A DNA stretch of 64,000 nucleotides from Nautilus pompilius (taxonomy: Eukaryota; Mollusca; Cephalopoda; Nautilida; Nautilidae), in assembly GCA_018389105.1 (NCBI GenBank), contig JACATO010000612.1, positions 654,501 to 718,500 on the forward strand, read 5' to 3'. This document shows positions 11,598 through 24,831 of this stretch, in pieces. The position numbers were made by a program, and so were the translations under genes. Within the stretch, counting starts at the first letter, position 1; each line of letters begins with the position of its first letter. The notes below the pieces were generated by a model, which was given only the letters and a program-made list of their open reading frames with translations, made no database searches and had not been told where the DNA came from.

Positions 11598-12862
11598 ATT
11601 GAAAATAATTATGGAAACCCACATAGGATATGCACAAACAATGAGTAATTGCAACTGAGAGACGTATGTAATACATACACAATGCCTTATTACATAAAAT
11701 ACACACACAAATTAAAAAAGGTAGGTCTTTTGCTTCATGTCATGCTCCCATACAAGTTATGATTGTATGAATAGTTTATATAGTCTCAATGATGTTCAAT
11801 TCACTTTGTGTAGGCTTAGGAATCTTTGTGAGTGTTTCATCAGCCTCTTTATATTCCAGATAGTTTTCGACACAATGGCTGTAATCTTGAGGTCATTGTC
11901 ATGTTGAAGATAAATCCTTGCCTAGTGAGATGTCTTCCCGAGGGAATGGCATGATGGATGAGAACCTGCCTATATCTGTTGGCAGTTAGTATACTTTTGA
12001 TTTTATGCAAATCTCTAACACCCTTGACTAATATGCAGCCCTGCACTCACATTGATCTACCCTCATGCTTCACTCTAGCCATTATATACTACCGCTTCCA
12101 AATCTATTTTCAAACAGACTGTTGTTGATTATTGCCAAACAGTTCAAACTTTGACTCATCTGTAAAGAACACATTCTTCCAGGTTTGCTCATCCCAATTT
12201 TCATTTCTGTTGCTCATTTCAGCCTTCCTGTTTGGTTGTTGGTTGTCTCTCCTCAGAAAAAGCTTTTGGGCAGCTACACATCCATTGAGACCACTTTGCA
12301 CTAATGTTTATCTTACTGTTTTTGAATAAATGTAAATTCCTGTACTTACAGCTGGATCATTCACATCATCTATTGCACAGGGAACTTATTCTAAGGTGCT
12401 TAACATCACTTTTGCAGAGTTTGGGCTTTCTTCCTCTACTGTGTATGTTGTCAATAGTACTAGTTTCACATATCTTCCTCAGAGTCAAAGACTTTGGTTT
12501 TTATATGTGTGTCATGTGATATTTCTTTCCCAGGAGCCATAGTATTCACCAAACTACAGTGATATTACTGTCTATACTTATATTGTCTTTCTGTGGGTTT
12601 ATCATTTTCTGATTATGATTGTTTGCATGACAACTAATCACAGTGTACTGTATCAACACATGACTTTTCTGTGTGCATTTCACGTTTACACATCAGATAT
12701 AATTCTATCACATTATTTGCATTTTATACCCAGATTTTTCTTTTGTTTTCATAATTATTTCCAATATTTTATGTTGTTGTTTGACTATAATACAAGAGAA
12801 AACACATCAATAATACCTGGAAATTTTTTTTAAAACACCCACCCATAATTCTTATATTCAAT
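11598..12862 (-). mobile_element. Tc1-like transposon, decayed
   Basis: The left end TTGAAAATAATTATGGAAAC (near 11603) and the reverse complement of the right end (TTGAATATAAGAATTATGGG, near 12862) look like diverged inverted repeats. They enclose about 1.26 kb, close to the size of a Tc1 element. The interior holds the transposase described next. The exact ends are uncertain. Confidence 0.65.
11800..12530 (-). pseudogene. Tc1 transposase relic
   Basis: In order on the minus strand, with frameshifts: the linker RGRKPKLCKSDVKHLRISSL (about 12440-12380), then the end of the DNA-binding region. The first catalytic block is VFFTDESKFELFGNN (about 12175-12132). PSGRHL (about 11930) is followed by the second catalytic block DNDLKITAIVSKT (about 11900-11860), equivalent to DNDPKHTA. 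The third catalytic block (normally SPDLNPIE) is not readable. Two acidic residues survive but stops and shifts rule out a working enzyme. Confidence 0.8.
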
Positions 12863-13987
12863 TACATTGAAAACCATTCATTTAAAATTTTAATGGCATG
12901 TGTTTGTAATGAGCATGCAATTTGATGAAAACTATGTTTTTAAGAGTATAGCTTTTACTGATCCAAGTATAAACAGATACACCTGGATCATATGCATTAC
13001 ATCTCTGCAAGGGCATATTTTGGATTTATTTTAATAAATGCTGCTTCCTATCCATAGCTGAAACTCTGCTACTCAGTTATTCAAACAAAATCTAAAGATA
13101 AATTAATGTCTAGTATATTTTCCTGCTAATCCTAATACCAATACATAAAAGATGTATACAAAGCTAAAAATGAAAGCACATTAAATCACATAGTTCATTC
13201 CTTTTATTTATTTATTGCTGCTTAAACAATGTACATATTTACCTGTAAACAATCATGAGAGAGAAAAATATGCTGATGATTTGCTGAGATGAGCACAGTG
13301 GCATGAAAGTCACATGGTGATTTTGACACTTAAGTCATCTACTTAGGCAGAAAGCATTATTTTGCAACAGCAGTATTAATTATCACAGGTGAAGGAACTT
13401 TAAGGGTCAGGCTTTCTAAAGTTGTGACCCATTGATTATTTTAATGGTATTAGTAGCATGTTTTTAAAGTTTTCCCATGTATTCCTAGTGAATATAAGAA
13501 AAATTGGGTGGTGTAGTAATGATGACTGGTTTTTCCCAATAGATTTGGGGTTATTTAACCTGCCACCATGTTTTTGTACCAGTAATTTCTACAGGGGTTT
13601 CCACTGAGCACTTTGGGTTTCTTTTCTTTTTCACCAGAAGAGTTTTCTACTAAAGCTTTCCTGGAAACCTTGTGTGGGTGTTTTGTAGCAAAATTATTCT
13701 TGCAGTTAGGTTTTAATTTTTACATTAGTAATTTAACTTTTGGAAGATCCGCATACTTGTATATTTTTATTATAGATAATTATACACTTAAATTAGGCTA
13801 ATTGTGAACACATTTTCATATTTCAGTTTTTGAAAACCTGGGAAAGTTGTCATGCTGAACCAAAAAATATGCTATAATCATTATTCAGATACCTCAGAAA
13901 GTTTCTCTTTGCAACTTATTTTGTTCCTTCATATTATTAGACAATTTATTTTGCAATTTGTTTCCACTTCCTTTGCTTTTGTTTAAT
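12863..13987. other. Stretch with no gene recognised
   Basis: AT-rich, no protein motif, no repeat structure seen. Short open frames such as 13613-13801 (plus) look random. Confidence 0.5.
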
Positions 13988-15074
13988 TACTGTATATTCT
14001 AGATTATAAGTCAGTGTGGATTATTAGTCAAATTTGCTAATTTTCCTATTTTTTTTCTTCATTAATAGATAGGTTGATATAGTTAGCCAAAATTCCAACC
14101 ATTCAGAACATTACATCAAATCCTTCATAACACTGTTGCATTCCATTGATGTCTACAGTACTTTCAGGTTTATCAAAGTTAATGAGCTGGTTTTGCATAT
14201 CATTAAATTATTTTGTTGGATGATCTTCCAGATAAATGGAGTATGATGTTTATATTCATGGGGAGATATTTGAAACATACTACAAAAATTATTATTGGTT
14301 CTGGTATTGAAAGCCCGGTGTCTATTTTAAGAAACTGCATGACATCAAGTGATACCAAAATTGCATTATTTGAAAAGCCAAAAGTGTCAATCTTATCCAT
14401 CTTTGACATTTTTCTACATTTTGAGATATTACAGCAATCTTAAATTCAGAAATGCAACTCACAATTTCAATTTTGATAGCACATTAATATTTAGCTCAGT
14501 TTCAAGTTGTCCAACATTTGGGGTTCACAACTAGACCAACATGGTGGTCAACACACTCACGTGTTCTCTGATTGGATAATGTGGTACACACCTCTGGAAA
14601 GCCACCATGGTAAATACTGTACACCAGCAAAAGAAAGATAATGGAGAAATGTAAAGACCGGTCAACGGCTGTGATTTGTTTGGTTTTTAGTCTCAGGTGT
14701 ACAATACTAAGTCCATAACACACAGTAAATTGGGAGAGCACATATTCTTCTAACTTATCCTCAATATTAGTCTACGCAACTTTACAAGTGAGGTTTACCT
14801 TCTTGTTTTTCTTCATAGTCCATAACATATTTTCTGCTTTACACCAGTCCTTAACACACTTCTCACTGACACCGTATTTCCTGCATGTAGCCATATTACC
14901 ACAATTTTCTTCAGCAAACTTAACAACTTTCACAACTTTATGATTGGTATATTTAGATAAGGTAGAGGATTTTTTGGGAGTATTTATACATATAATTAGG
15001 ATTGAAAAGAATAGGTAAAATGTGATTGATAAATGTGCACTTGTTATTGATTGGATAACTTTGCTTGGCTCCAT
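13988..15074 (-). mobile_element. Pogo-like transposon fragment with Brinker/CENP-B type helix-turn-helix
   Basis: The left boundary at about 13988 reads ACTGTATATTCTAGATTATA, followed by AGTCAGTG and ATTAGTC. This resembles the 'attataagtcgac' terminus of a pogo lineage that codes for Brinker-type DNA-binding domains. The coding part lies on the minus strand up to about 15000. No matching opposite end was found near 15.1 kb, so the element may be 5' truncated. The stretch 14200-14540, where the DDE domain should be, did not give a convincing alignment. Confidence 0.55.
14640..14965 (-). pseudogene. Pogo-type transposase N-terminal DNA-binding region
   Basis: Minus-strand residues HKVVKVVKFAEENCGN (about 14945-14900), MATCRKYGVSEKCVKDW (about 14897-14850) and MKKNKKVN match the helix-turn-helix of Brinker-like pogo transposases. 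In that family the pattern is KVVKFAxExGNxAAxRKYGVSEKxVRDW. After a stop and frame change, EDKLEEYVLSQ and LRLKTKQI (about 14745-14660) correspond to the following CENP-B-like domain. The domain binds transposon ends in active relatives. Here it is interrupted. Confidence 0.75.
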
Positions 15075-16560
15075 ATGAGCACATTAAAGATGAATTGCTC
15101 ACCCATTTGGCAAACCTGGACAGTAATTTAGTTTGTTTTTAATTAAAATTTTATAGTTTATTTCAGAAAATAACATGCTGTGTCCTTTAATTTTTTTTGC
15201 AGTAAAGCAGTTTCAGTGACTCTATCCATAGATAGGTTGATTTGGAATATAAATCAAGCAGTTTTGTTTTTAATGTTGTCCTTCTCGTCTACTAAGCTGT
15301 AAAACCCCTACCTCTTGTTTATGAGTTAGCATTACTTTTGCTAAAGTAAAACATGATTAATTTGTCAGGTTAATAATGCACACTGAGAAAATTTAGTTTA
15401 ATCTCACAGAAAAGTCACATGACACCAGCAGCATTACTGAACTATGGAACTAAGGTAATTATTATAATTAATGTAAAACTTGCTGCAGAGCATTAATTAT
15501 AAACTGCAACATTTCTGTAAGCAAAGTTTGTGGCCATCAGTCATTTCATTTCATTTTTGCAAACTGACTTGAAATACATATGAAATTACTGCTATCAGCT
15601 GGTGTGACTTTCTAACATGGCAAATTACACTTAAGAATTTCTTAATGCTGCCCTCTACTATGTTGGTGGTTGGTATTTTCAGGGGGATTCTTTCATCCCA
15701 CTTTTGGAGAATTCTAGATGAAAGTGTGTTGTTGGAATGCCCAGTCAGAATCTGTGAAGACAGTCTTAAAGAAAACTTGTCCAGACTACACTTTGAAATT
15801 TACTAATATTACCTGGCCTTTCTCACCTCTAACATGGCACTGAAAGACAGTTCATCAGGTAATGTTCCACAGGCCAAATACCAAGTAAACATTGCTACCA
15901 ATCAGTAAAGTTGATTTCTGTAAACTACTGGCAAGAATGAATAAATATTTCAACATCTGAATAACGCTTAGGGATGATTAAAACTTTGATCTGTAATCCC
16001 AGATGACTCCATGCATTTAAAAGCTTAGCATTGGATGCTTGCATTTAGTCGAGAAGGCAAAAGTAACTAGAATTATGGGACTATCAGTAATGTTTGAAAA
16101 CACTGTATTGGGTAAAATTTGTGCATGCAGTTGATAAAATCATTGGATACTGTTGTTTAAAATGGTTTAGATTTAGTAAGATGAAATTAGCAATGCCAGT
16201 TGTATTTAGTTTCTTGAGAGATACCAGAATCAGTGGAGTCCTTTATCATAAATCAATTTTGTTTGTGGCATTTTATGGGCAAATTACCTTGATCTTCAAT
16301 TGTTGGTAAAGGATTGCATACATTTTTTTCTGTTTTCTATTTTAATTCTAATTTTTAAGAATACAGAGACGATGATAATCGCCCTCTGATTTTTTATGTA
16401 TCTCAGATAGCTGAGATTTGGGCATCAGTTGGATTATCAACCAGGACTGATCTTGCTCAGAAGGTACAGGTGCCAGAACTCACTGCTTCCTGCACTAGCA
16501 CTATCCAAGTTTCTGTGCAATTAGCATTGATGCTGAAGGCAAGTTTTTAAAAAAATGTCT
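15075..16560. other. Repeat-poor block, possibly containing conserved non-coding sequence
   Basis: No coding similarity. Around 15480-15670, 15830-16060 and 16380-16550 the sequence is of mixed composition, nearly free of homopolymer runs, with motifs such as CATTAATTATAAACTGC. That texture is usual for vertebrate enhancers but is weak evidence. The open frame 16094-16309 (plus) shows no family motif. Confidence 0.3.
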
Positions 16561-19149
16561 TAGTAATATACATTGGGGTTTCATAAAGAAAAGATCAGAA
16601 AAGGGTTCTGACTATCACAGGAAACTCACTGCAAGGTTTGTTAAGAAGCCAATAAAATGAGATCCAAAACTCTTGAGGAGACATGCTTTTGCACAAACAC
16701 TTCTTAGAGAGTCCCATTCTTGGCAAGCACTTTGTTGTGTGCATCTGTTCATTATTCTTGGCAAATCAGACTTTAAAATAAAGTAACACATTATGAATTT
16801 TCACTGTGAAATTTTTTGAAAAATGCATATTGTGATCATTAAGGAACAAAATGATGACATGTATGACTATTGTTAACTGATGAAAGAATATTTACATTTT
16901 TTCAAATTTATTTTATTTATTTTCGTGTATATGTGCTTTTCTTCTGATGGATTATTGCTTATAAAATGGTAATGAAATATACAGCATAGATTTTTCCCTT
17001 ATTGATTACTGTTTAATATTTATATTTATAGACAAAAAAAATCATATGATGTGTTATTTTGTAATAATGAATTAAATGCAGCAGACCATACATGTAAAGT
17101 AAACTACATTACAGAATGTATTAATATAGCAAGATTTATTTTATTGTATAGTAGAACTTTCTGAAAATGAAGCAGAAGGAAGATGATTATTATTTGGTGT
17201 TAGACATTTAGCACCATAAAGAGAGAACTGTTTTTCTCTAGACTGGAGCAGCAAGCATTTTCACACTATAAACAATAGTTTTCCCAAAACTAGTTTATAG
17301 GGTGACCCTCTCTGACAGTAATCATAGCTCCATTACATCATTAATTGAGTTTCTAGGGCAGTCTCTGCAATTATCACTTGTTTCTTCAACACATGGGTTT
17401 TGCAACTTGTCTCTTTCTTATTTGATAGGGTTTATATCTGATGGGCTCTGTCTAATGAGGATTTTCACCAGATACTGTTTAGTCTAAAGTAAATGTAATA
17501 AGAAATAGCAAGGATAGGAATCTTACAAGGAATGAACCAACAATAGGGGTTCAGAGGAAGTGAACCCCCTTGAAGCAAGTGTTACAGCCAAAACTTTCTT
17601 GCACGCTATAGAAGCCAGGCCATACTCCATTGATTTGTCAAAGTGAACCCCTTGCTGACATGAATTTTAAAAATAGAGTAATATTAATAAGTAAAGTATA
17701 CCGTGGATATCTCGTAACTAATATTTGTGGCATCAATAGCCTGGTATCTGTTGGAGTGTAAACACTTTTTGCTATTGTTCAAGATATTGACAGGGAAATG
17801 GATCAGCAGAGATCAATTAACTGATGTTACTTTGTTGGGACAGATGATTTATGTGATGTGGCATCACTGCAGGAGAAAATTATTACATCAGTGTTACATT
17901 TCTGACATTTGCCTGTTACCTTAAGTTACTGAAAATTCATTTTATATTGATTCTTTTTTTTTTTAGATCAGTGGTGGATTTCTAGAATGATAGATCAGCT
18001 TATTTTTCTCAACTTTGAATATTTGCTCATATTTAAGTTTCTCACACCTGACTGTCTCCTACTCTCAGCCAACCAAACCCTGTTTAATTCATCTGTGTCA
18101 CCATCATCATCATCATCATCATTATTTATATAAATTAACAAATAGGTAGGTTTTTTTAGAAATTCACAATTTATTCTTTTTTTCTATTTATCTATAAAAC
18201 ATTTAGGCAAAATAGCTTGAAATATGCTTTAGTTTTTTGTTTTGTTTTTATTGTCATGATAATAAGCTGATTGAATCTCACTTTCCATTTATAACAATAT
18301 CTCTCTATTGATGGCTGGTAGGTATGAGAAACAAGTGGGCTATATACTTGGCATATTTCCATATTTTATTTTTATTATTTATTAAGATATACTTTCGGTG
18401 CATGTTGAATAAATGAATTCAGTAAAAATATCTTTTAATTAGTTTAGATTAATTAATTTTACTAACTTGTAAGCTTCATTTTTTTGAGATGGCCAGTTGG
18501 AGAGCTAAGTCTTGAACAGTACCGATGGTGAGTAGGTTGGTGGGAGAATGACATTATTTTAACAATACAGTCATCAGGAGATTTATGACAAAGATGATAA
18601 ATGTTGGAGACAGACAAAACTCATTTAACCTCCTCATTACTCATCATTTTGAACCTAGGAGACAGCTGATAATACTTCCATTGCAACAAGTTAGGGCAAT
18701 GATTGTGGTAGGCCTATGGATTCATTTTGAGAAGATCAGCAATGTAATAATGATTAATTGTTTATGCTTATTTTATTTATTATTCTTATCATTTGTTACT
18801 TTATTTTACAGAAAGATTGAAATTCTGTTAAAATAAGAAATAAAATGGCTTGATCTTTTTGGTTGGTTGGTTTAAAAATTCATTGGCAGTAATGCATTTA
18901 AAATGGCAAAATAAATAAGGGAAGCATTTAATTTCATTTTTATAATGTTGATTGATTAACAAAACCAACTTTACACTGCACTATTCCGTTACATATTGGA
19001 AAGAGGCTTACTTCACTGTACAGTTTGAACTACCAGTTTACTTTATTCTAATTTGAATACAAGTATAATGGTATGGAGACTTTGATGAAGCAAAGATGCC
19101 TTATTTATTATTAGCAGAATACTGTTGTGTCATACACCTGTCTCAACAA
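16561..19149. other. Long stretch with no gene recognised
   Basis: AT-rich. A short (CAT)n run lies at about 18103-18122. Sequence at 17290-17480 and 17540-17660 is less AT-biased and could be regulatory. No transposon motif or exon could be supported. Confidence 0.4.
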
Positions 19150-19437
19150 TAGAGATAACCTTTCTGCATCAGACATAAACCTGGTGAGTTAGTGTAGTGC
19201 CACAGTTCTCTGCTGCAGTCATTGTTGCCTGTTCTGCATGACTTCAGCAAGGAGCTCCCTACAAAAGCTCTTCATTTTTAGATGTGGAAGGAAAATGACA
19301 TAACCAGCTGATGAAGAAGAGCAAGTAGCCATGCCAGTTGAGGTACACCAAGTAAAGCTAAACCCTGCTGGGAATTGAAGTTGGGCCCTCAAATTTAGTT
19401 CTCCAGCAGCCTAATGATCAGGGCCACCAGCTGCCCA
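19150..19437 (-). repeat. tRNA-derived SINE
   Basis: Read on the minus strand, the first 65 bases form a tRNA-like head. GGCAGCTGGTGGCCCTGATC is followed by ATTAGGCTGCTGG (A-box region, about 19400-19435). Then comes ACTTCAATTCCCAGC (B-box region, about 19368-19382), close to the RNA polymerase III consensus GGTTCRANNCC. The body contains CACATCTAAAAATGAAGAG, which recurs at 37645-37665 (minus) and, diverged, at 46825-46845 (plus). The 3' end is not clear. Confidence 0.65.
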
Positions 19438-19991
19438 TTTGTGGAATAAAGACTGGAATAATAAAAAAAAAAAAATATTTTAATAATATTTAAATTATAA
19501 ATTGTAGTAAAATTTGTGCAAAATAGCCCTTCTTAACCTTAATTTTAAGGAATCATGGAAATGTAGCTATTTGTTGTTTTTTTTATTTTGTTTCTACATC
19601 TATAAGCAGCAACTGACCATAATGTGCAGGTTATGGCTGATAACCAGCTGACAAGCCATATTCATGAGATGTTTTGATCCATATATAACACTGTAAATAT
19701 ATAGTTTAAGCCACACTATATGTACAACACATTTTGCAACTTTGCTAAAGTTGCTTACTAATGTTATACTCACTGATTGTCAAGAGTTCTTAATAGAGGA
19801 GATGAACAGTGCTGCAATATTGTCAGTTAGCTGTAGCTATGCAATCACATCCTTCGTAACTTTACCTATACTGATTCATAAAACACTAAACATCATGCAT
19901 TGAAATTATTTTTTAAAAAAAAAACATTTATCCTGGGAAGTATAATCATCGTTTTTTCCCATCCTTATTTGATTACTAGTCTGGAGATGTA

Positions 19992-21447
19992 CACTACCAG
20001 CCAAAACGTTGGAAGCAAGCATGAGGAAAATTGTTTTTAATAAAAGAATAGTATGACACTTTATTTCTTGCCATAATGTTGTTGATGTAAGATGCAGTAC
20101 ATAGATGGAAAAAAAAATACATATCTGATAAGCTTTGACCCAAATCCTTTTTTCATCAAAATAATCCTTCACTCTGATAACAGCTTTGCAAATTCAGCAA
20201 AATGTATCAAGTAATATTGGCTGTCACTCAGTTCCATGCTATCTGGAGGTATTTCATTAATCGTGCTCTGTGATGTAACGTCATTTTCCAGATGAATCTG
20301 AGAGTTAATCTCATGAGTTCAGTGGATGATAAAATCAGGTGACTGTGGTGGCCAAACTGTGTTCTGGAGGACATCCTTTCTGTCTCTGCTTTCCACATAT
20401 TTGGACGTGTGCTAAGGGTCATTATCTTGTTGCAGAATTAACCCTACACCTATTAGCTGCCAGTAGGAATTGCATGTCTTTGCAGAACACTGTGGTAACA
20501 CCGTTTCTCAGTGTACTATTAATGTATAAAGGTCACCAACTGCATTCCAAACATCCCCAAACCATTTTGCTATCTCCATTGTTAACTGTAGGAACAACTT
20601 ACTGTTCTGACAAGCATTCTCCAACTAGTCTGTGCACAAAATTCTACTGTTGAACCAGAATACCTCAAACTTTGATTCATGTAATTTTGTCCACAGAAGA
20701 CCTCAGCCACATGACCATTTAAACCAGACACCTTTTTACTATTGTCATGGACACGATTTTCTTTTGTGCTATTCAGCTGTGCTGTAATTTCTTGGACTAA
20801 GTTTTCTGTTTCATTTGCTCAACAGCATAATACATTTGTCTTCTTTTTATATGTTACTCTTCTCCCTGTACATTTTCTGTCTTTATTGTTCCTAGTTGTC
20901 TGGTGTCTATGTGCTGTGTAGTGAACACCTTTGTTGGAAATTCCAAGTTTCTTAGCAATCTCTCTCTCTTTTTTTTTTTTTCCAGTCATTCATTTCTCAA
21001 AGTACAAATAGCAGGTCACGTTTAAAGATCAATTTGCTTTTCATTTTTTGCCACCCTGACAACAAAAAGTTCAATAATTATAGACTTCAACAGTTGTTAC
21101 TTTTCTGAGGTTTCAAAATATCCCTTTAACTTGTGATGCTCTGTGACATGTGGCATCGTGTTATTGGCCCATTTCTCATCTACTCAAATGTCAAAAGGAT
21201 AAGAGTATGTTCTGGAAGTCTGCAGGCTATATTTAATACTCAGTTCTGAAGCACAAAGGGAAGGGATATTTTTATGTAACAAAGGTTTAAGTCAAAGGTT
21301 TCTTAGCTATGTGTATTTTTTGCAATAATGTATTGCATCTTACAGTCACTATGTTATGGCAAGAAATAAACTGGTTACATCTTTTTTTCTTTTTAAAATA
21401 ATTGTCCACATATTTGTATTTTACTTCTAAATGTTTGGCTGGTGGTG
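19992..21447 (-). mobile_element. Tc1-like transposon with long terminal inverted repeats, full length, inactive
   Basis: The left end CACTACCAGCCAAAACGTTG and the reverse complement of the right end CACCACCAGCCAAACATTTA are flanked by TA on both sides (19990-19991 and 21448-21449). The inverted repeats continue for about 180 bp (19992-20165 and 21270-21447), sharing TTTATTTCTTGCCATAA, TGTAAGATGCA(G/A)TACAT and a TTTGAC(C/T) block. Such long repeats define the IR/DR type of Tc1 element. The total length of 1456 bp is in the usual 1.3-1.6 kb range. Confidence 0.93.
20230..20960 (-). pseudogene. Tc1 transposase relic of the 20-21.4 kb element
   Basis: Minus-strand order, with frameshifts: RNNKDRKCTGRRVTYKKKT (linker), EITAQLN, VSGLNGHVAE (end of DNA-binding region, about 20715). 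Then SKFEVFW with the DE just upstream lost or altered (about 20680), VVPTVNNGDSKMVWGCLECS (about 20600-20545), QQDNDP (about 20430) and PPQSPDF (about 20350). These are the ordered blocks of a Tc1 transposase. At least three frame changes and internal stops make it non-functional. Confidence 0.82.
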
Positions 21448-23312
21448 TACAAGTACATCTAGAAATTTTAAAATGTGATGTTACCATTAAAGACAATTAC
21501 ATGAATTTTGATCTGGTAACCAATTATTTTAGTGCATGGCAAACATCTGCATGACTATTTGGTTGCCTTAATTAGTTATGCGCTGATAAATAAACAATAA
21601 AATACCAACATTTCAGACAGGTTTGTTTGAATTTCCCATCTCTTGAAAAAGATTTCATACAAGTGTAGACTATCTTAAAGATGAATTACCCATTCCTAAA
21701 TTTTTAAATAAATTATTTAACATTATAAAGTTTTTGAAAGAAAAGCCAAAAGCCAAGATTTGGTCATATCTGAGATAAAATTAGTCAGAAATTGTGTTTA
21801 TTGAAGTCCCCACTCTAAAGAGATGTGAAATGAAGGCACATTTGTTTTTCTACGTGTAGCATGCTGTCTAAAAATTTTAGCATAAACAGGAAATATTGAG
21901 ACTAATGTAAAGAAAAGAAAAACAGATTTTTAAGAGATGTTTTTAGTTTCTTAACAAAAGCTAATTACTTATTTTTTAAAGAACTGTATATCCACAAGTA
22001 CATAAAGTTTTATGGCTGAAATCTAATTAGTTTCAAAGATGTTCATGTACCTTTGCTTTGTTTATATGAAAATAATGATTTTGAAGAAGTGCGTTAAAGA
22101 TTACAGCATATTTTCAAGTGAGTCTGTATCCTTACATACATCTTGATACTATTTTATCATGGAGCTAGGCTAAGTAGGTGATTTATTTACTTTTACTCTC
22201 CATTACCTCAGATTCCATCTGACATCATTAGTTTAACACTAAAGTATATTTACTTTAACAAAGCAAATAGAAATTTCTAAAATAAAATGAAATGGAAAAA
22301 AGTGGCTACTTCATGCCCCTCCCAAAAAAAAAGATGTAAAGGGAACATCACAAAATATTTTGCTTTTATTATTACTCTACTTTTTATAGTCCAAAATGTC
22401 AAATGAATTGCGAATTTCAAAAAACGATTAGAAATAAGTTGAAATTTTAAAAATCTATATAAGAAGAACGTTTGGAAAATTTGATTTTCAATCTAACTTT
22501 TTTTCCATAGCATATAATTAATGAGTATGCATACTTGTATCAATAGATAGTAGTAACATTTCTTTCAATAAACTTTAAAACTTTGCCTGATTAATAGTTA
22601 AGTTGATGGTTAAAGTCACCATGTCATTTACAGTATACTGAATGGCTCTGGTCTCATGTTTGAAATGTTTCTAAAAAATTATGCTCAAGAGGACCTTACA
22701 AGGCCGCTGCCACAGATTTTTGGCTTGAGGCATTGATTTTTTTTTTTAACTGAAGACTTTTTAGACATCACTTTGAAGGCATGGCAGAAGTGTGGTTCTT
22801 ATGAGAAATCCGCTGTTACTTCATCTTCTGCATTCTTATCATTGAACACTACTTGTGAATGGAACATTGTTCTCATAAAATTAAAAGTGCATAATTAAGT
22901 CTCTAAATTGCAAGGTCTGTTTGTCTCTGTGTATGTGTTTTTGTTTCTGTTTCTGTTTGGAGCAAGTGAGATGATGTAGTATAAATGAAGAAAATCCAGA
23001 ATCATCTAATATTATAAGACAGTTGTAGATATTGCTGTTTCTTTAGCAAATGCTTTTTTTTTAACTTCAAAGGTATTTGTACTTTGATATCAAAATCAAC
23101 AACATTTTCTTTCTTTTTTTTTTTTTTTACTAGCAACTCATCATTGAGTTCTTTCTATTTTTATTTTTTTGTCACAGCTGTCTGCAATAACCCTGCTCTC
23201 ACACAGGTCAGAATTTATTATTAGGTTATTGAGTTGATCTATCCAATGTTTTAACATATTTTGTCTATGACTGGCAGTCATTTGTCAATGTGTGCAGTAA
23301 TCATTAGCTAAT

Positions 23313-23352
<40 letters not shown>

Positions 23353-24761
23353 AATAAATTATGCAACTAGAGTTGCACCTCCATTACATGGAGACTTTTA
23401 GCAAATTATACCACTAAAAATCTCCAGTTAGATGGCGTTTTTCCCTCTTTTTTTGAAGCCATTAACTTAACTTTTCTTCGTCTCTATTTGTTGTAGTATT
23501 CCTGCCCTCATTGTTTCTACCACCAGGTGGGGTGATGCAGCTGACCTACACACCTGCAATCCATATAGCATGCCATATTTGCATATTATAAGAATGTTTA
23601 CAAAATTGGATAAAAACTGTAGTATTTGATACTCATAGTGGATGGTGATTTTATAACCACAAACCCTATGTCCATTTAGAACACAGCATTGCATACAAGC
23701 ATCCAGCCCAACCCAACCCCTTCATTTTTTCTTTTTTTTCAGATATTTTGGCATATAATCTGACTTTTCTGCTCTGATAATTTTTCTTTACTTGTCTGTT
23801 TATATTCAATTTTTTTTTTTTAAACTGTGGCTAACTTTCTGAAAATATTCTTATTGATCTACCAATAACAGAGTCAACAATCAATCCTGGTTTTCCTTTT
23901 GGGGCCACGCGCAGACAACATTTAGCTGGAGAAGCAATCACATGTTTGGTGTTGCAGATAAAAGAAAGAAGATCCCATCACTTTTTATCATTTTTTGTTG
24001 TTGTTCTTTGTTTTGGCAACCTTTCTTTTCATTTTAAAATGAGACTGTCAGTAAAACTAGTAAAACCAGGTGAACAGTATTTGCTTTGCTTTCTTTCTTA
24101 AATGAAGTTTTGCATATTTATTTTTTCATAGTATCTTGTTTTTCCTAACTCGTGTAATGTCTAGCTGTCTGAAGAGCTTAATAGATAATATAGTTATCGC
24201 GTTGTTTTGACCACTAGAATTAAGACTTTTAACTGTCAGTAATAGCCAAATATTGTGCAGTCTGTTAACCCAAGAAAGATGGTTTAGCATTGTTTCATTA
24301 GCCATTGTATGTTCATGAACCACAGGTAAGAAAAAACAAGCAAAATCATTTATTATGAAATCTACCATGAATGTTTCAGAAACGTTCATCAGTGGCCAGT
24401 TATTTCAGGTTGAGTTAGTCTATGGCTACTCCCAAATCATTCATAGTTAAGTCGTGAATATAATATGAACTGCAGATCATGAACACTGTTCATGAAAGTT
24501 TGTAATAGTCATTGAAGTGATCACACTTTTTTTTTTAGCCCTTAAATTCTAAGTTTTATTTATTTTGCAAGATTCCTATTTTTACAAATCAATGAAATCA
24601 TCTCACTCACAAAAAAACCATCCAAACCAGATTTGATCTCTCCTTGCTTATCTTGCTCATTTACTGCTGGATCATCTAGAGACTTTTATCCCATTATCTA
24701 CCACTAATGCCAATAGCTGGAAAAATCAATTTTTTGTTGTTTTTTTTATTATAAACACTAA
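21448..24761. other. Long stretch with no gene recognised
   Basis: AT-rich, with poly-T runs at about 23114 and 23810 and the (CT)n tract below. The open frames at 23467-23694 and 24126-24389 (minus) have no recognisable motif. Confidence 0.5.
23313..23352. repeat. (CT)n microsatellite
   Basis: About 40 bases of TC/CT repeats with one interruption (CTCCTCT). Confidence 0.97.
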
Positions 24762-24831
24762 GGACATCCAGATGAAACCCAGCTGAAATAGCATCAGTGT
24801 AACAGTATCTGGCTGAGTTTTATTTGAACAT
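24762..24831. repeat. Copy of the short palindromic repeat family
   Basis: GGACATCCAGATGAAACCCA, then GCTGAAATAGCATCAGTGTA, ending TGAGTTTTATTTGAACA. The ends are imperfect inverted repeats, and the sequence matches the copies at 7768, 28284 and 42931. Confidence 0.65.

Noticed and set aside
14213..14443. Overlapping open frames on both strands as the DDE domain of the pogo-like element
   Set aside because: The position would be right, but I could not align either reading to a DDE domain convincingly.
18103..18122. The (CAT)n run as evidence for a cephalopod SINE and host
   Set aside because: The motif that usually follows in cephalopod repeats is absent; a plain short microsatellite explains it.
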